In this document: piece after piece, positions 43,849-52,081 of the stretch
Layout of the letters: each line of letters starts with the position of its first letter
Numbering within the stretch: the first letter of the stretch is position 1
Assembly (NCBI GenBank): GCA_963715655.1
Contig: OY970262.1
Location: 3,038,001-3,102,000, forward strand
Length of the DNA stretch: 64,000 nucleotides
Source of the DNA: JANQPD01 sp963715655
GTDB taxonomy: Bacteria; Bacteroidota; Bacteroidia; Flavobacteriales; Schleiferiaceae
Reading direction: 5' to 3'
Made by a program: the position numbers and the translations under genes
Notes under the pieces: model-generated
Seen by the model: only the letters and a program-made list of their open reading frames with translations
The model's database searches: none
Told to the model about the DNA's origin: nothing

Positions 43849-44550
43849 CTACACATCTCTTAATGAGAAACTCACTGATGGTTTTTTCTCCGGATGATTG
43901 GCAAAACTCAATATACGTTTAGCCACATCTTCCGGCTTACTTAAGTCATCATTTTTCTTATAATCAATAAAGCGCTGCTGATCAGGAAAGTCATCTGCGC
44001 TAAGCTCTCTAATTTCCTTTTGCATAGCTGTATCTACTACCCCCGGTGAAATACTTAAACATTGCACATCAGGATAATCTACCTGCAAAACCTCTGTAAG
44101 TTGATTAATTGCCGCTTTACTTGCGCAATAAGTACTCCAGCTTGGTATGGCAAATTTTGCCGCACCTGAGCTGATGTTAATTATAATGCGTTGACCTTTA
44201 AATTCTTTAGTTTGAGCTAAAAAGTGTGCGCACAAAATAGAAGGTGAAGCTACATTAACATTAAAGGTTCGCATAATTCTATCCGCGCTTGCTTCTCCTA
44301 AAGGCTTTACTTCTCCCAATGAAGCTGCATTATTAATAAGAATTAAAGCTTGTGCCGAAGCATTTATTTTAAATTTAAATCGTTTTACTTTTTCAGGATC
44401 AGCCAAATCCATGGTATGGTGTGTATAATTAGCATCTTCAATCAAGCGCGTTCGGCTTAATCCATCTACTAAATGTCCTGCGGCAATAGCCTGATTGGTT
44501 AACGCTCTGCCAATACCAGAACTCGTGCCGGTTATAAAAAACTGTTTCAT
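43849..44550 (-). CDS. Short-chain dehydrogenase/reductase
   Basis: A 233-residue classical SDR. TGTSSGIGRAL is the cofactor loop, NNAASLGEV the NNAG-like motif, and the catalytic residues are in NISSGAAKF (Ser) and TYCASKAAINQL (Tyr, Lys). SISPGVVDTAM follows. The substrate cannot be read from sequence. Two bases separate it from the stop-to-start junction with the upstream PLP enzyme gene, so they form an operon. Confidence 0.85.
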   Translation of the reverse strand: MKQFFITGTSSGIGRALTNQAIAAGHLVDGLSRTRLIEDANYTHHTMDLADPEKVKRFKFKINASAQALILINNAASLGEVKPLGEASADRIMRTFNVNVASPSILCAHFLAQTKEFKGQRIIINISSGAAKFAIPSWSTYCASKAAINQLTEVLQVDYPDVQCLSISPGVVDTAMQKEIRELSADDFPDQQRFIDYKKNDDLSKPEDVAKRILSFANHPEKKPSVSFSLRDV

Positions 44551-44552
44551 TA

Positions 44553-45719
44553 TTAAATACTATTTAAAGCTTGGTTTAAATCATTTATTAGGTCGGTTTC
44601 ATCTTCAATACCCACGCTTAGGCGGATAAGTGCATCTACCACTCCGGTTTTTTCACGTGCTTCTTTAGGAACACTAGCGTGCGTCATACTTGCAGGGTGT
44701 CCGGCAAGGCTTTCTACACCTCCTAAACTCTCCGCTAAAGTAAAAACTTTTAAGGCAGAAACAATCTTTACGGTATCTTCCAATTTACCGCTTTTTACCG
44801 TAAAGCTTATCATGCCGCCAAAATCCTTCATTTGTTTTTTAGCAATGTTATGATTTGGGTGCTTTTCAAACCCTGGCCAATATACATTTCCCACGTTTTT
44901 ATGCTTTGCTAAAAAGTGTGCCACAGCTTTTGCATTTTCGCAATGACGTTGCATACGAACGTGTAATGTTTTTATACCACGCAACACCAAAAAAGCATCC
45001 ATTGGGCCGCATATCGCACCACTGCTATTCTGAATAAAATAAAGTTTATCGGCAAGCGCTTTATCTTTTACGGCAAGCAAACCTAACACTACGTCAGAAT
45101 GACCGCCTAAGTACTTTGTAGCCGAATGCATTACTATATCCGCGCCAAGCGAAAGTGGCTGCTGCAAGTAAGGAGTAGCAAATGTGTTATCTACCACCAA
45201 AAGCACTTTTGCTTTTTTGGCAATCTTGGCCATGGCTGCAATATCTACCACATTCATCATAGGGTTGGTAGGTGTTTCTACCCAAATCATTTTTGTTTTT
45301 GAATTTATACGTGCTGCTACTTTATCCGCTTCTCCCATTGGTAAAAAGTGAAATAAAATACCATACTGCTCAAATATTTTGGTAAACAAGCGATAAGTCC
45401 CTCCATATAAATCATTGGTAGAAATAACCTCATCGCCAGGTTTTAGGGTTTTAATAACACAATCAATTGCAGCCAAGCCACTACCAAAGGCTAATCCAAA
45501 GTTACCTGCTTCTATGGAAGCAATACTTTCTTCTAACACGTGCCGCGTGGGGTTTCCACTGCGTGAATATTCATACCCTTTATGTTCTCCGGGTGCGGTT
45601 TGCGCATAAGTAGTGGTTTGATAAATAGGTGGCATTACGGCTCCATAAGCTTTATCAGGAAATTGCCCTCCATGAATAGCTAAGGTGTTAAATTTTAGGT
45701 TTTTATTTTTATCTGACAC
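44553..45719 (-). CDS. Cystathionine gamma-synthase-type PLP enzyme
   Basis: A 388-residue member of the Cys/Met metabolism PLP family. The N-terminal NTLAIHGGQFPDKAYGAVMP, YEYSRSGNPTRHVLEE, WVETPTNPMMNVVDI, the PLP lysine in HSATKYLGGHSDVV, and the C-terminal GGVESLAGHPASMTHASVPK are intact. Members include cystathionine gamma-synthase (MetB), gamma-lyase and O-acetylhomoserine sulfhydrylase, which cannot be told apart reliably here; MetB or gamma-lyase is likely. It is followed by the SDR gene. Confidence 0.88.
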   Translation of the reverse strand: MSDKNKNLKFNTLAIHGGQFPDKAYGAVMPPIYQTTTYAQTAPGEHKGYEYSRSGNPTRHVLEESIASIEAGNFGLAFGSGLAAIDCVIKTLKPGDEVISTNDLYGGTYRLFTKIFEQYGILFHFLPMGEADKVAARINSKTKMIWVETPTNPMMNVVDIAAMAKIAKKAKVLLVVDNTFATPYLQQPLSLGADIVMHSATKYLGGHSDVVLGLLAVKDKALADKLYFIQNSSGAICGPMDAFLVLRGIKTLHVRMQRHCENAKAVAHFLAKHKNVGNVYWPGFEKHPNHNIAKKQMKDFGGMISFTVKSGKLEDTVKIVSALKVFTLAESLGGVESLAGHPASMTHASVPKEAREKTGVVDALIRLSVGIEDETDLINDLNQALNSI

Positions 45720-46054
45720 AGTTTGTTTTTATGTTTAAGGCAAAGGTAAAGCGTACGTTATTTTTTGTAGCTAGTGTTAAAAGTATTAAGTATTAGGCAT
45801 TAAGTACTAGGTATTAGGATTTAGGTATTAGGTATTAGGATTTGCGCAAAATGGTATTGATCCGTGTATTATGGCAAATGGCATTAAGTATTAGAAATGG
45901 ACAGGTGTTGCGTTCAATTGTAATTTTACCTAGCTAATTTTTTGTAGCTCTACCCAATACTTACAGCTCTAACTATTACCTGATACTTATATTCCCAATA
46001 CATTTCATCTTAATTCAACTCCTCTCCTCCCTACCTTCGCGAAAAATTTAACAC
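45720..46054. repeat. Intergenic region with a degenerate TATTAGG repeat
   Basis: From 45781 to 45842 the sequence is built from TATTAGG, TATTAAG and close variants. A further TATTAGAAATGG lies near 45890. No gene is visible. The rest of the 335-base gap shows nothing apart from a TACCTTCG, a weak -7-like sequence just before the EamA gene. Confidence 0.6.
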
Positions 46055-46951
46055 TTGCCCAAACTAAGTAAAAAGCAACTTGCGCATATTGCCCTATTTA
46101 TGGTGGCAGTTATTTACGGACTTAATTACAACATTGCTAAAGATGTGATGCAGGGTTATGTGGGGCCGAGTGGTTTTATTCTAATCCGAGCAGTGGGTGC
46201 GGTTATACTTTTTTGGAGTCTTGCGCTTTTTACAAGTAAAGAAAAAATTGAAAAGAAGCATTTTTTACGTCTCGCTGCTAGCGGATTATTTGGGGTAGCC
46301 TTAAACCAGTTATGCTTTTTTAATGGATTGAGTTTAACCACGCCAATTTCCGCTTCTGTTATAATGACGGTAAACCCAATTATGGTGCTTATTTTATCAG
46401 CCATAGCTTTAAATGTACCACTTACATGGCCGCGCATAGTAGGTATTGCTTTGGGTATGAGTGGTGCTCTATTTTTAATTACCCGTGGGGGAAATTTAAG
46501 CAGCCTATTTAACAGCGATGCCGCATTAGGCAATTTATTGGTGTTGCTAAACGCGGCCTCCTACGCGGCATATTTGGTAACGGTAAAACCGCTTATGTCA
46601 AAATACAAGTCTATTACCGTAGTAAAATGGGTATTCCTTTTCGGGATGTTGTACGTAATTCCTTTTGGCTTTTCTCAGTTTATGGCTATTGATTGGGTAG
46701 CCATGCCTAGCCTGATTTATTGGGAAATTGCCTTTGTAATTGTGTTTACCACCTTTTTGGCCTATCTGCTAAATATATATGCCTTAAAAATTGTAACCAG
46801 CACTACCGTTAGTTTTTATATTTATTTACAACCCTTGGTAGCCACTTTGTCGGCTTTATTTTTAGGTATGGATACATTGAGTGCTACCTTACTCATCAGC
46901 GCAAGCTTAATTTTTAGCGGAGTGTATATGGTGAGTTTCTACAAGCGCTGA
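46055..46951 (+). CDS. EamA/DMT family transporter
   Basis: A 298-residue inner membrane protein with about ten membrane segments in two EamA repeats. MVAVIYGLNYNIAKDVMQGY starts the first repeat; the second begins near residue 155 (LGNLLVLLNAASYAAYLVTV). Members export small metabolites such as amino acids; the substrate is unknown. The start used is TTG at 46055, which keeps the usual basic N-terminus KLSKKQLAH; an ATG 45 bases later would cut into the first helix. Confidence 0.88.
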   Translation: MPKLSKKQLAHIALFMVAVIYGLNYNIAKDVMQGYVGPSGFILIRAVGAVILFWSLALFTSKEKIEKKHFLRLAASGLFGVALNQLCFFNGLSLTTPISASVIMTVNPIMVLILSAIALNVPLTWPRIVGIALGMSGALFLITRGGNLSSLFNSDAALGNLLVLLNAASYAAYLVTVKPLMSKYKSITVVKWVFLFGMLYVIPFGFSQFMAIDWVAMPSLIYWEIAFVIVFTTFLAYLLNIYALKIVTSTTVSFYIYLQPLVATLSALFLGMDTLSATLLISASLIFSGVYMVSFYKR

Positions 46952-46956
46952 TTGCT

Positions 46957-46964
46957 TACTTTTG
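46957..46964 (+). promoter_or_regulatory. -7 promoter box close to the yicC start
   Basis: TACTTTTG (TAnnTTTG) ends six bases before the ATG at 46971, implying a very short or absent 5' leader. Confidence 0.45.
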
Positions 46965-46970
46965 CCCGCT

Positions 46971-47840
46971 ATGGCGCACATTTACTCTATGACCGGATTT
47001 GGAAAAGCTGTGGTGCAGCTGGCCGGCAAAAAAATTACGTGTGAGGTAAAAAGCCTCAATTCTAAACAAACGGATTTAAACCTGCGTATGCCTTCCGCTT
47101 ACCGCGAAAAGGAAAGTGAAATACGCAAAATTGCCGCTAGTGAATTACAGCGTGGTAAAATTGACTTGAACCTTTATTGCGAAGTAACGGGTGCTGATAA
47201 AGCTCCAGAAATCAATATGGTGTTGGCCGAGCATTATTTAAGTCAACTTAATCAATTGGCGGCTAAAAGTAACCTCACAGGAGATTTTATAGGCACGCTT
47301 TTGCGGATGCCTGATATTTTACGCACGCCTAATGAAGAGGTAAGCGAAGAAGAGTGGAAAGTTTTGATGCAGGTAGTAAAAGAGGCCATCGAAAACCTAA
47401 AGCAACATCGTGCCGATGAAGGTGCTGCTTTAGTGGAGGATTTAAGCATCCGCTTAAGCGAAATTGATACGCGCCAAAAGCAAATGCCTAACCATGAGGA
47501 AGAGCGCATAAGCCGTATAAAAGACAAACTTACCCGCGCACTTACCGAGCTTAAAGCTGATCCTGATCAAAACAGATACGAACAAGAACTGATTTTTTAC
47601 CTAGAAAAATTAGACATTACCGAAGAGAAAGTGCGCTTAACGGCTCACCTAAATTATTTTAAAGATTTACTTGCGGAAGGTGGGGCCGTTGGTAAAAAAC
47701 TTGGATTTGTGGGTCAAGAAATTGGACGCGAAATAAACACAATGGGTAGCAAAGCGAACCATGCCGGTATGCAAAAACTGGTGGTAGAAATGAAAGATGA
47801 GTTAGAGAAAATAAAGGAGCAGGTATTGAATATTTTGTAA
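46971..47840 (+). CDS. yicC: YicC family endoribonuclease
   Basis: A 289-residue protein beginning MAHIYSMTGFGKAV. The YicC N-terminal domain contains VKSLNSKQTDLNLRMP, and the C-terminal DUF1732 domain ends REINTMGSKANHAGMQKLVV with a final coiled helix. YicC proteins are endoribonucleases that affect small-RNA stability in E. coli. The start at 46971 is preferred because of the SMTGFG position and the -7 box. It precedes the VapC-type module here; in many Bacteroidetes it precedes gmk, which lies 1.4 kb further on, so small genes seem to have been inserted between them. Confidence 0.9.
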   Translation: MAHIYSMTGFGKAVVQLAGKKITCEVKSLNSKQTDLNLRMPSAYREKESEIRKIAASELQRGKIDLNLYCEVTGADKAPEINMVLAEHYLSQLNQLAAKSNLTGDFIGTLLRMPDILRTPNEEVSEEEWKVLMQVVKEAIENLKQHRADEGAALVEDLSIRLSEIDTRQKQMPNHEEERISRIKDKLTRALTELKADPDQNRYEQELIFYLEKLDITEEKVRLTAHLNYFKDLLAEGGAVGKKLGFVGQEIGREINTMGSKANHAGMQKLVVEMKDELEKIKEQVLNIL

Positions 47841-47875
47841 CCAAGCTGCCATTTTTTACGTTTTCAAAAACCTTT

Positions 47876-47883
47876 AACTTTGT
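47876..47883 (+). promoter_or_regulatory. -7 promoter box of the VapC-type module
   Basis: TAACTTTG (TAnnTTTG) lies 17 bases before the antitoxin ATG at 47901. Confidence 0.5.
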
Positions 47884-47900
47884 AACAACAAAAAAAAATT

Positions 47901-48167
47901 ATGGATAAGGTTGTTTTAAATGGTAGTGGTTTGGATAGTCTTTTTGAATTTTTAGTAGCTTTAGATACACCCTCTAAGAAAAAAATAATTAAGCGTCTGC
48001 AAGATTCGCTAAAGAAAAAAGATTCAAAAGATGTAGTGGAGGAAAGCCCTCGAAATAAACGCTTGCGAAAACTTGCCGGAGCTTGGCAAGACGACCGAAG
48101 TACCGAGCAAATTTTAAAGGATATAAAGGAAACCGTGCCGCACAGCGAAAAGGCGCCCTTTGAATGA
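47901..48167 (+). CDS. Putative antitoxin of a VapC-type toxin-antitoxin pair
   Basis: An 88-residue, highly charged protein. The N-terminal half contains LDSLFEFLVALDTPSKKKII followed by lysine-rich KRLQDSLKKK. The C-terminal half has LRKLAGAWQDDRSTEQILKD, a short peptide-like region typical of antitoxins that block a PIN toxin groove (AGAWxDDRSxEEI). I do not recognise an AbrB or RHH DNA-binding domain. Its stop overlaps the toxin start by four bases, which is the usual TA arrangement. Confidence 0.75.
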   Translation: MDKVVLNGSGLDSLFEFLVALDTPSKKKIIKRLQDSLKKKDSKDVVEESPRNKRLRKLAGAWQDDRSTEQILKDIKETVPHSEKAPFE

Positions 48168-48562
48168 ATTACCTTTTAGATACAAATATTTGTATTTTCT
48201 TTTTCAGAAACGAATTTGATATTACCGATAGAATACTTTCTGCTGAAAAAGACAACTGCTACATCTCTGAAATTACTTTGGTAGAGTTGCTTTATGGCGC
48301 GAAGTACAGTGCGTACCCTCAAAAGAATTTAAAATTGATTGAAGAACTTTTAAAAGAGGTAGAAATTGTACCCATAAGTAAGGCAATTGAGGAATTTACA
48401 TCGCAAAACGCAAGATTAAAGAAACAAGGTAATCTAATACCTGATTTTGATCTTTTTATTGGTGCCACCGCCATTGTTCATGACTTAACTTTAGTAACCG
48501 ATAACCTAAAAGACTTTAATCGCCTACAAAATATAAAAATTGAAAACTGGGTTGCGCGTTAA
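48164..48562 (+). CDS. vapC: VapC-family PIN-domain toxin
   Basis: A 132-residue PIN-domain ribonuclease. The acidic residues are visible: NYLLDTNICIFFF (first Asp), ISEITLVELLYGA (Glu), LIPDFDLFIGATAIVHDLTL (third Asp) and VTDNLKDF (last Asp/Asn). VapC toxins cleave tRNA or rRNA when the antitoxin is degraded. The four-base overlap with the gene before it and the intact active site suggest a functional type II TA module. Confidence 0.88.
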   Translation: MNYLLDTNICIFFFRNEFDITDRILSAEKDNCYISEITLVELLYGAKYSAYPQKNLKLIEELLKEVEIVPISKAIEEFTSQNARLKKQGNLIPDFDLFIGATAIVHDLTLVTDNLKDFNRLQNIKIENWVAR

Positions 48563-48653
48563 ATACCTCATGTAGTTTTTCTCCCCTTTAAGGGAAGTTT
48601 TAGGTCTAATGCAAATTTTGAATAACACACATTTAAATTCAAAAAATCTAACT

Positions 48654-49148
48654 ATGCTCTTTTTTCTTTATTCCCTTGTTTCTTTCTTATCAATGCAGAC
48701 CCAACACGCTGATAAAATTATAAGCACTAAATTCTTAGTGCTTTCTCCTGAGTTAAGTAAAACGCATGTTCACTGCGAAATAGAAGTTCGCCCCTTCTTA
48801 GAAATGAAAACGTTTGATTGTTCCTTTCTATTAGACTCTTTAGAATTTGACATAAGAAAAAAATGCAACTATAGTAAACAAGGAAATCTGTCAGAAATTT
48901 GGGTTTATAGAGCCAATGGGCTTATCATATCCACTCTCCAACAACTTCGTGCTGATAAAAAATTAGCTAATTACATGAATGTTGATAATCAAATTTTAGC
49001 TCCGTATCTGTTAAATAATAAAATTATAGATAATAGAGACACTCTACAAGTGCTTGAAATTCGCGATAACGAGAAATTAATCATTACTGAGGCTAAAAAA
49101 GATCTAGAATATAATAATGGCCTGAAACGAATTTACCAATATTACTAG
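48654..49148 (+). CDS. Hypothetical secreted protein
   Basis: A 164-residue protein if it starts at MLFFLYSLVSFLSMQTQ, which gives a plausible signal peptide; a longer frame from 48609 adds 15 residues. The mature part contains VHCEIEVRPFLEMKTFDCSF and LQVLEIRDNEKLIITEAKKD. I recognise no family. It lies between the VapC-type module and gmk, in an interval that looks inserted between yicC and gmk. Confidence 0.5.
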   Translation: MLFFLYSLVSFLSMQTQHADKIISTKFLVLSPELSKTHVHCEIEVRPFLEMKTFDCSFLLDSLEFDIRKKCNYSKQGNLSEIWVYRANGLIISTLQQLRADKKLANYMNVDNQILAPYLLNNKIIDNRDTLQVLEIRDNEKLIITEAKKDLEYNNGLKRIYQYY

Positions 49149-49232
49149 TTTCACAGTTTCTTTACCAACCTCTGCTTCCTTATTTTCGCCAAGATTAAAG
49201 TGTTGCACAAGGCGCTTTACGGTTATACAACT

Positions 49233-49823
49233 ATGCAAGAAACTTCTCAAAAACCTTCCGGTAAACTCATAATTTTTTCCGCGCCAAGCGGTTCGGGAAA
49301 AACCACTCTAGTAAGGCATTTACTTACACAAGATGCACTTGGCTTGGCCTTTAGCATTTCGGCAACCAGCAGAGCCCCAAGAGGTAAAGAACAAGATGGT
49401 AAAGACTATTATTTTTTAAGTGAGGATGAATTTAAACAACGGGTATTTCACGGTGATTTTTTAGAGTGGGAAGAAGTTTATTCTGGTACGCTCTACGGCA
49501 CATTGCGCAATGAAGTAGAACGAATTTGGGCAGCGGGAAAAACCGTTATTTTTGATATGGATGTAGTAGGCGGGCTAAACTTAAAATCGCTGTATGGTGA
49601 TAAGGCTTTGGCTATTTTTGTGAAACCTCCAAGCCTTGAAATTTTAGAAGAACGCCTACGCGGAAGAGCTACCGATAGTGATGATAAAATAAGACAGCGC
49701 TTGGCCAAAGCCCGTAAAGAATTAGGCAGAGCCGATAGGTTTGATCACGTTTTATTGAACAACGACCTTGAAACTGCCAAACGCGAAGCGGCAAATTTGA
49801 TTAAAGTATTTTTAGGGAAATGA
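49233..49823 (+). CDS. gmk: Guanylate kinase
   Basis: A 196-residue P-loop kinase that converts GMP to GDP. IIFSAPSGSGKTTLVRHLL is the P-loop; SATSRAPRGKEQDGKDYYFL is the GMP-binding block. The start MQETSQKPSG at 49233 is chosen since it gives the usual distance to the P-loop. It overlaps nadD by four bases (ATGA). Confidence 0.94.
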   Translation: MQETSQKPSGKLIIFSAPSGSGKTTLVRHLLTQDALGLAFSISATSRAPRGKEQDGKDYYFLSEDEFKQRVFHGDFLEWEEVYSGTLYGTLRNEVERIWAAGKTVIFDMDVVGGLNLKSLYGDKALAIFVKPPSLEILEERLRGRATDSDDKIRQRLAKARKELGRADRFDHVLLNNDLETAKREAANLIKVFLGK

Positions 49824-50398
49824 AAAAACGCGTAGGCTTATACTTTGGCACCTTTAATCCCATTCACATAGGGCACTGCGTAATTGCGCAGTACATGCAA
49901 GAATTTACAGATTTGGATGAAGTTTGGTTTGTGGTAACACCGCATAACCCGTATAAAACCAAAAAAACATTGCTTGACGATTACGAGCGGTTAAATATGG
50001 TAAACATTGCTATTAAGGATCAATACAAACTGCGCGCTAGTGATATTGAGTTTGATCTGCCGCAACCCAGTTATACAGCTGTAACCTTAGCCCATACGCG
50101 TGAAAAATATCCGGAGATTGAATTTGCCTTAATTATGGGTAGAGACAATTTGGAAACGCTGCACAAATGGTTAAATTACGAGCAAATAATAGACAACCAC
50201 AAGGTATATGTCTATCCTCGTATAGCAGGGCAAGAAGGCCCATTAGATACCCACCCAAATATTGTGCTTACCAAAGCGCCCATTATGCAAATTGCAAGCA
50301 CCGACATACGCAGAGCCATTAAAAAAGGCAAAAATGTAAGCTATATGCTTCCGCTAGAAGTTTGGAAATATATTGATGAGAATTTGTTTTATAGGTAG
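49820..50398 (+). CDS. nadD: Nicotinate-nucleotide adenylyltransferase
   Basis: A 192-residue enzyme of NAD synthesis. GLYFGTFNPIHIGHCVIAQY carries the HxGH motif, EFALIMGRDNLETLHKW the central block, and IASTDIRRAIKKGKNVSYML the C-terminal SxTxxR motif. It is intact and overlaps gmk. The last third of its DNA (50279-50378) is repeated 1.1 kb downstream at 51395-51494, on the other side of a methyltransferase gene. Confidence 0.94.
   Translation: MKKRVGLYFGTFNPIHIGHCVIAQYMQEFTDLDEVWFVVTPHNPYKTKKTLLDDYERLNMVNIAIKDQYKLRASDIEFDLPQPSYTAVTLAHTREKYPEIEFALIMGRDNLETLHKWLNYEQIIDNHKVYVYPRIAGQEGPLDTHPNIVLTKAPIMQIASTDIRRAIKKGKNVSYMLPLEVWKYIDENLFYR
50279..50378 (+). repeat. 100-bp direct repeat, copy inside nadD
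   Basis: This part of nadD matches 51395-51494 at 94 of 100 bases by my count. The two copies flank the methyltransferase gene in direct orientation. Confidence 0.85.
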
Positions 50399-50453
50399 AG
50401 AGGGAAAAAAAGTGTGGTTTAATATGCAAAATTCAAAGATAGATTAGTAAAGC

Positions 50454-51314
50454 ATGGACAAAGGAAAAACTATTTTTAATCAAAGAGATATAGCGGAATA
50501 CTACAACACAACCCAAGTACACTATAGAAAGATGTGGGGGTTAGATAGACATTTTGCTTTACACTATGGTCTTTGGGATGATGACACTAAATCTTTTGGT
50601 GAAGCTCTTAAAAACACCAATGAATATTTGTTAAATAAAGCCGAAATAAAGTCCACAAATCGAGTCTTAGATGCTGGCTGTGGTGTTGGAGGTTCTTCAT
50701 TTTATATTCACGATAGCGTAGGCGCTACGGTAGATGGAATTACTTTAAGCGAATTACAGATTTCTACCGCTTCAGAGCAAGCTAAAAAAAAGAATGTTAG
50801 TGATAAAGTCCGATTTCAAATCATGGACTTCACTAATACTTCATTTCCCGATGGTTCTTTTGACGTGATTTGGGCGTGCGAGAGCGTTTGCCATGCAGAA
50901 GATAAAAGCGCTTTTGTTAAGGAAAGTTATCGCCTATTAAAACCAAATGGAAGATTGATAATCTGTGATTTTTTTAAGAAAAATCACGCTCAAAAAGATT
51001 CCAATAATTGGATAAAAAAATGGGGCAACACTTGGGCTGTTTCAGATTTTGCCACCGTAAATGACTTTGAAGATTTTATTAAACAAGAAGGATTTAGTCA
51101 ACAAGAATTCACCAATTTAACCACTAAAATCAAAAAAAGTGCTGTTCGCTTATATCGAGCTTATCTTCTAGGTGTTATTCCCTCCAACATATACAACGTT
51201 TTGTTTCCAAATGTATCTCGATTTGCAAAAATCCATTTCAAATGCGGATATTATCAATACAAAGCGCTTAAAGAAAACCTTTGGGAATATGGGGTAATAT
51301 TAGCTCGAAAATAA
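50454..51314 (+). CDS. SAM-dependent methyltransferase
   Basis: A 286-residue class I methyltransferase. Motif I is RVLDAGCGVGGSSFYI; FPDGSFDVIWACESVCHAED is motif II and LLKPNGRLIICDFF motif III. The N-terminal IAEYYNTTQVHYRKMWGLDR and HFALHYGLWD resemble the sterol, tocopherol and prenyl methyltransferase group, so a lipid or quinone-like substrate is possible. It lies between two direct copies of the nadD 3' region, a sign of insertion or duplication. Confidence 0.8.
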   Translation: MDKGKTIFNQRDIAEYYNTTQVHYRKMWGLDRHFALHYGLWDDDTKSFGEALKNTNEYLLNKAEIKSTNRVLDAGCGVGGSSFYIHDSVGATVDGITLSELQISTASEQAKKKNVSDKVRFQIMDFTNTSFPDGSFDVIWACESVCHAEDKSAFVKESYRLLKPNGRLIICDFFKKNHAQKDSNNWIKKWGNTWAVSDFATVNDFEDFIKQEGFSQQEFTNLTTKIKKSAVRLYRAYLLGVIPSNIYNVLFPNVSRFAKIHFKCGYYQYKALKENLWEYGVILARK

Positions 51315-51394
51315 TCAATAGCTATCTTCAACCTTTTAAACACCAAATAAATATGAGCTTTTTATTTAGGATAGAGCATAGTATTTCTTAGATA

Positions 51395-51494
51395 CCCATT
51401 ATGCAAATTTCCAGCACCAACATACGTAGAGCCATTAAAAAAGGCAAAAATGTAAGCTATATGCTTCCGCTAGAAGTTTGGAAATATGTGGATG
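51395..51494 (+). repeat. 100-bp direct repeat, duplicated nadD fragment
   Basis: A second copy of the nadD region coding for ISSTNIRRAIKKGKNVSYML and the following residues. It differs at about six bases from 50279-50378 and has no upstream nadD sequence, so it is a dead fragment. It lies just downstream of the methyltransferase gene. Confidence 0.85.
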
Positions 51495-51552
51495 TTTTTT
51501 AATTCCACGAGGTTATAATAGATCAGAAACAATAGTTACCAAACACCATCTA

Positions 51553-51906
51553 ATGAGCATAAATAAAGAAGACCAAATTCAGATGATTAGCGAAAAGTTT
51601 ACCTTAATAAATCGCGCCTTAATTGCACAATGCAAATTAAAGTACCCCTCTCCTCATACGCTAGAAAACTCTGCCTTGGAAATAATGGAAACACTCAGAA
51701 ATATTACAATTGATGAAAAGGAGTTTAATATTTGGCGGGGTTATCAACTACAATATTTGGATATCTTTCTTGCCGATTTAGAAGGAGAATTAGGACATGA
51801 CTACGACCAAAGACTTGTTCGCTATTTCCAGAAATGGACAAAGGAAAAATTAAAGATTGAAAAGGTAATTTCCGATTTTAGGCAGAAGTTCAGAAGTGAA
51901 ATCTGA
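51553..51906 (+). CDS. Hypothetical helical protein
   Basis: A 118-residue protein. The start MSINKEDQIQMISEKFTLIN at 51553 is used because the frame upstream runs through the duplicated nadD fragment. The sequence is mostly helical and charged (LADLEGELGHDYDQRLVRYF, EKLKIEKVISDFRQKFRSEI), with no signal peptide. No family is recognised. It may have arrived with the methyltransferase and repeat unit. Confidence 0.5.
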   Translation: MSINKEDQIQMISEKFTLINRALIAQCKLKYPSPHTLENSALEIMETLRNITIDEKEFNIWRGYQLQYLDIFLADLEGELGHDYDQRLVRYFQKWTKEKLKIEKVISDFRQKFRSEI

Positions 51907-52081
51907 AAGTTAACTTCATCAAAGTATTTAATTATGTACTAGTTGCAAACTCTCCTACTTCAGTTCCAACACCATCCGATTGTTACTACAAATTCCAGTG
52001 AGCTAAATAAAATCTCTTTATCGCTCATGTTTACCCTATATTTGAGCGATAAAATCAATATTTATAGCTCATTAGCCTTTT

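Noticed and set aside
51395..51552. Start of the 51553 gene inside the duplicated nadD fragment (frame from 51478)
   Set aside because: The first residues are read from the dead nadD copy in another frame; an internal ATG gives a cleaner start.
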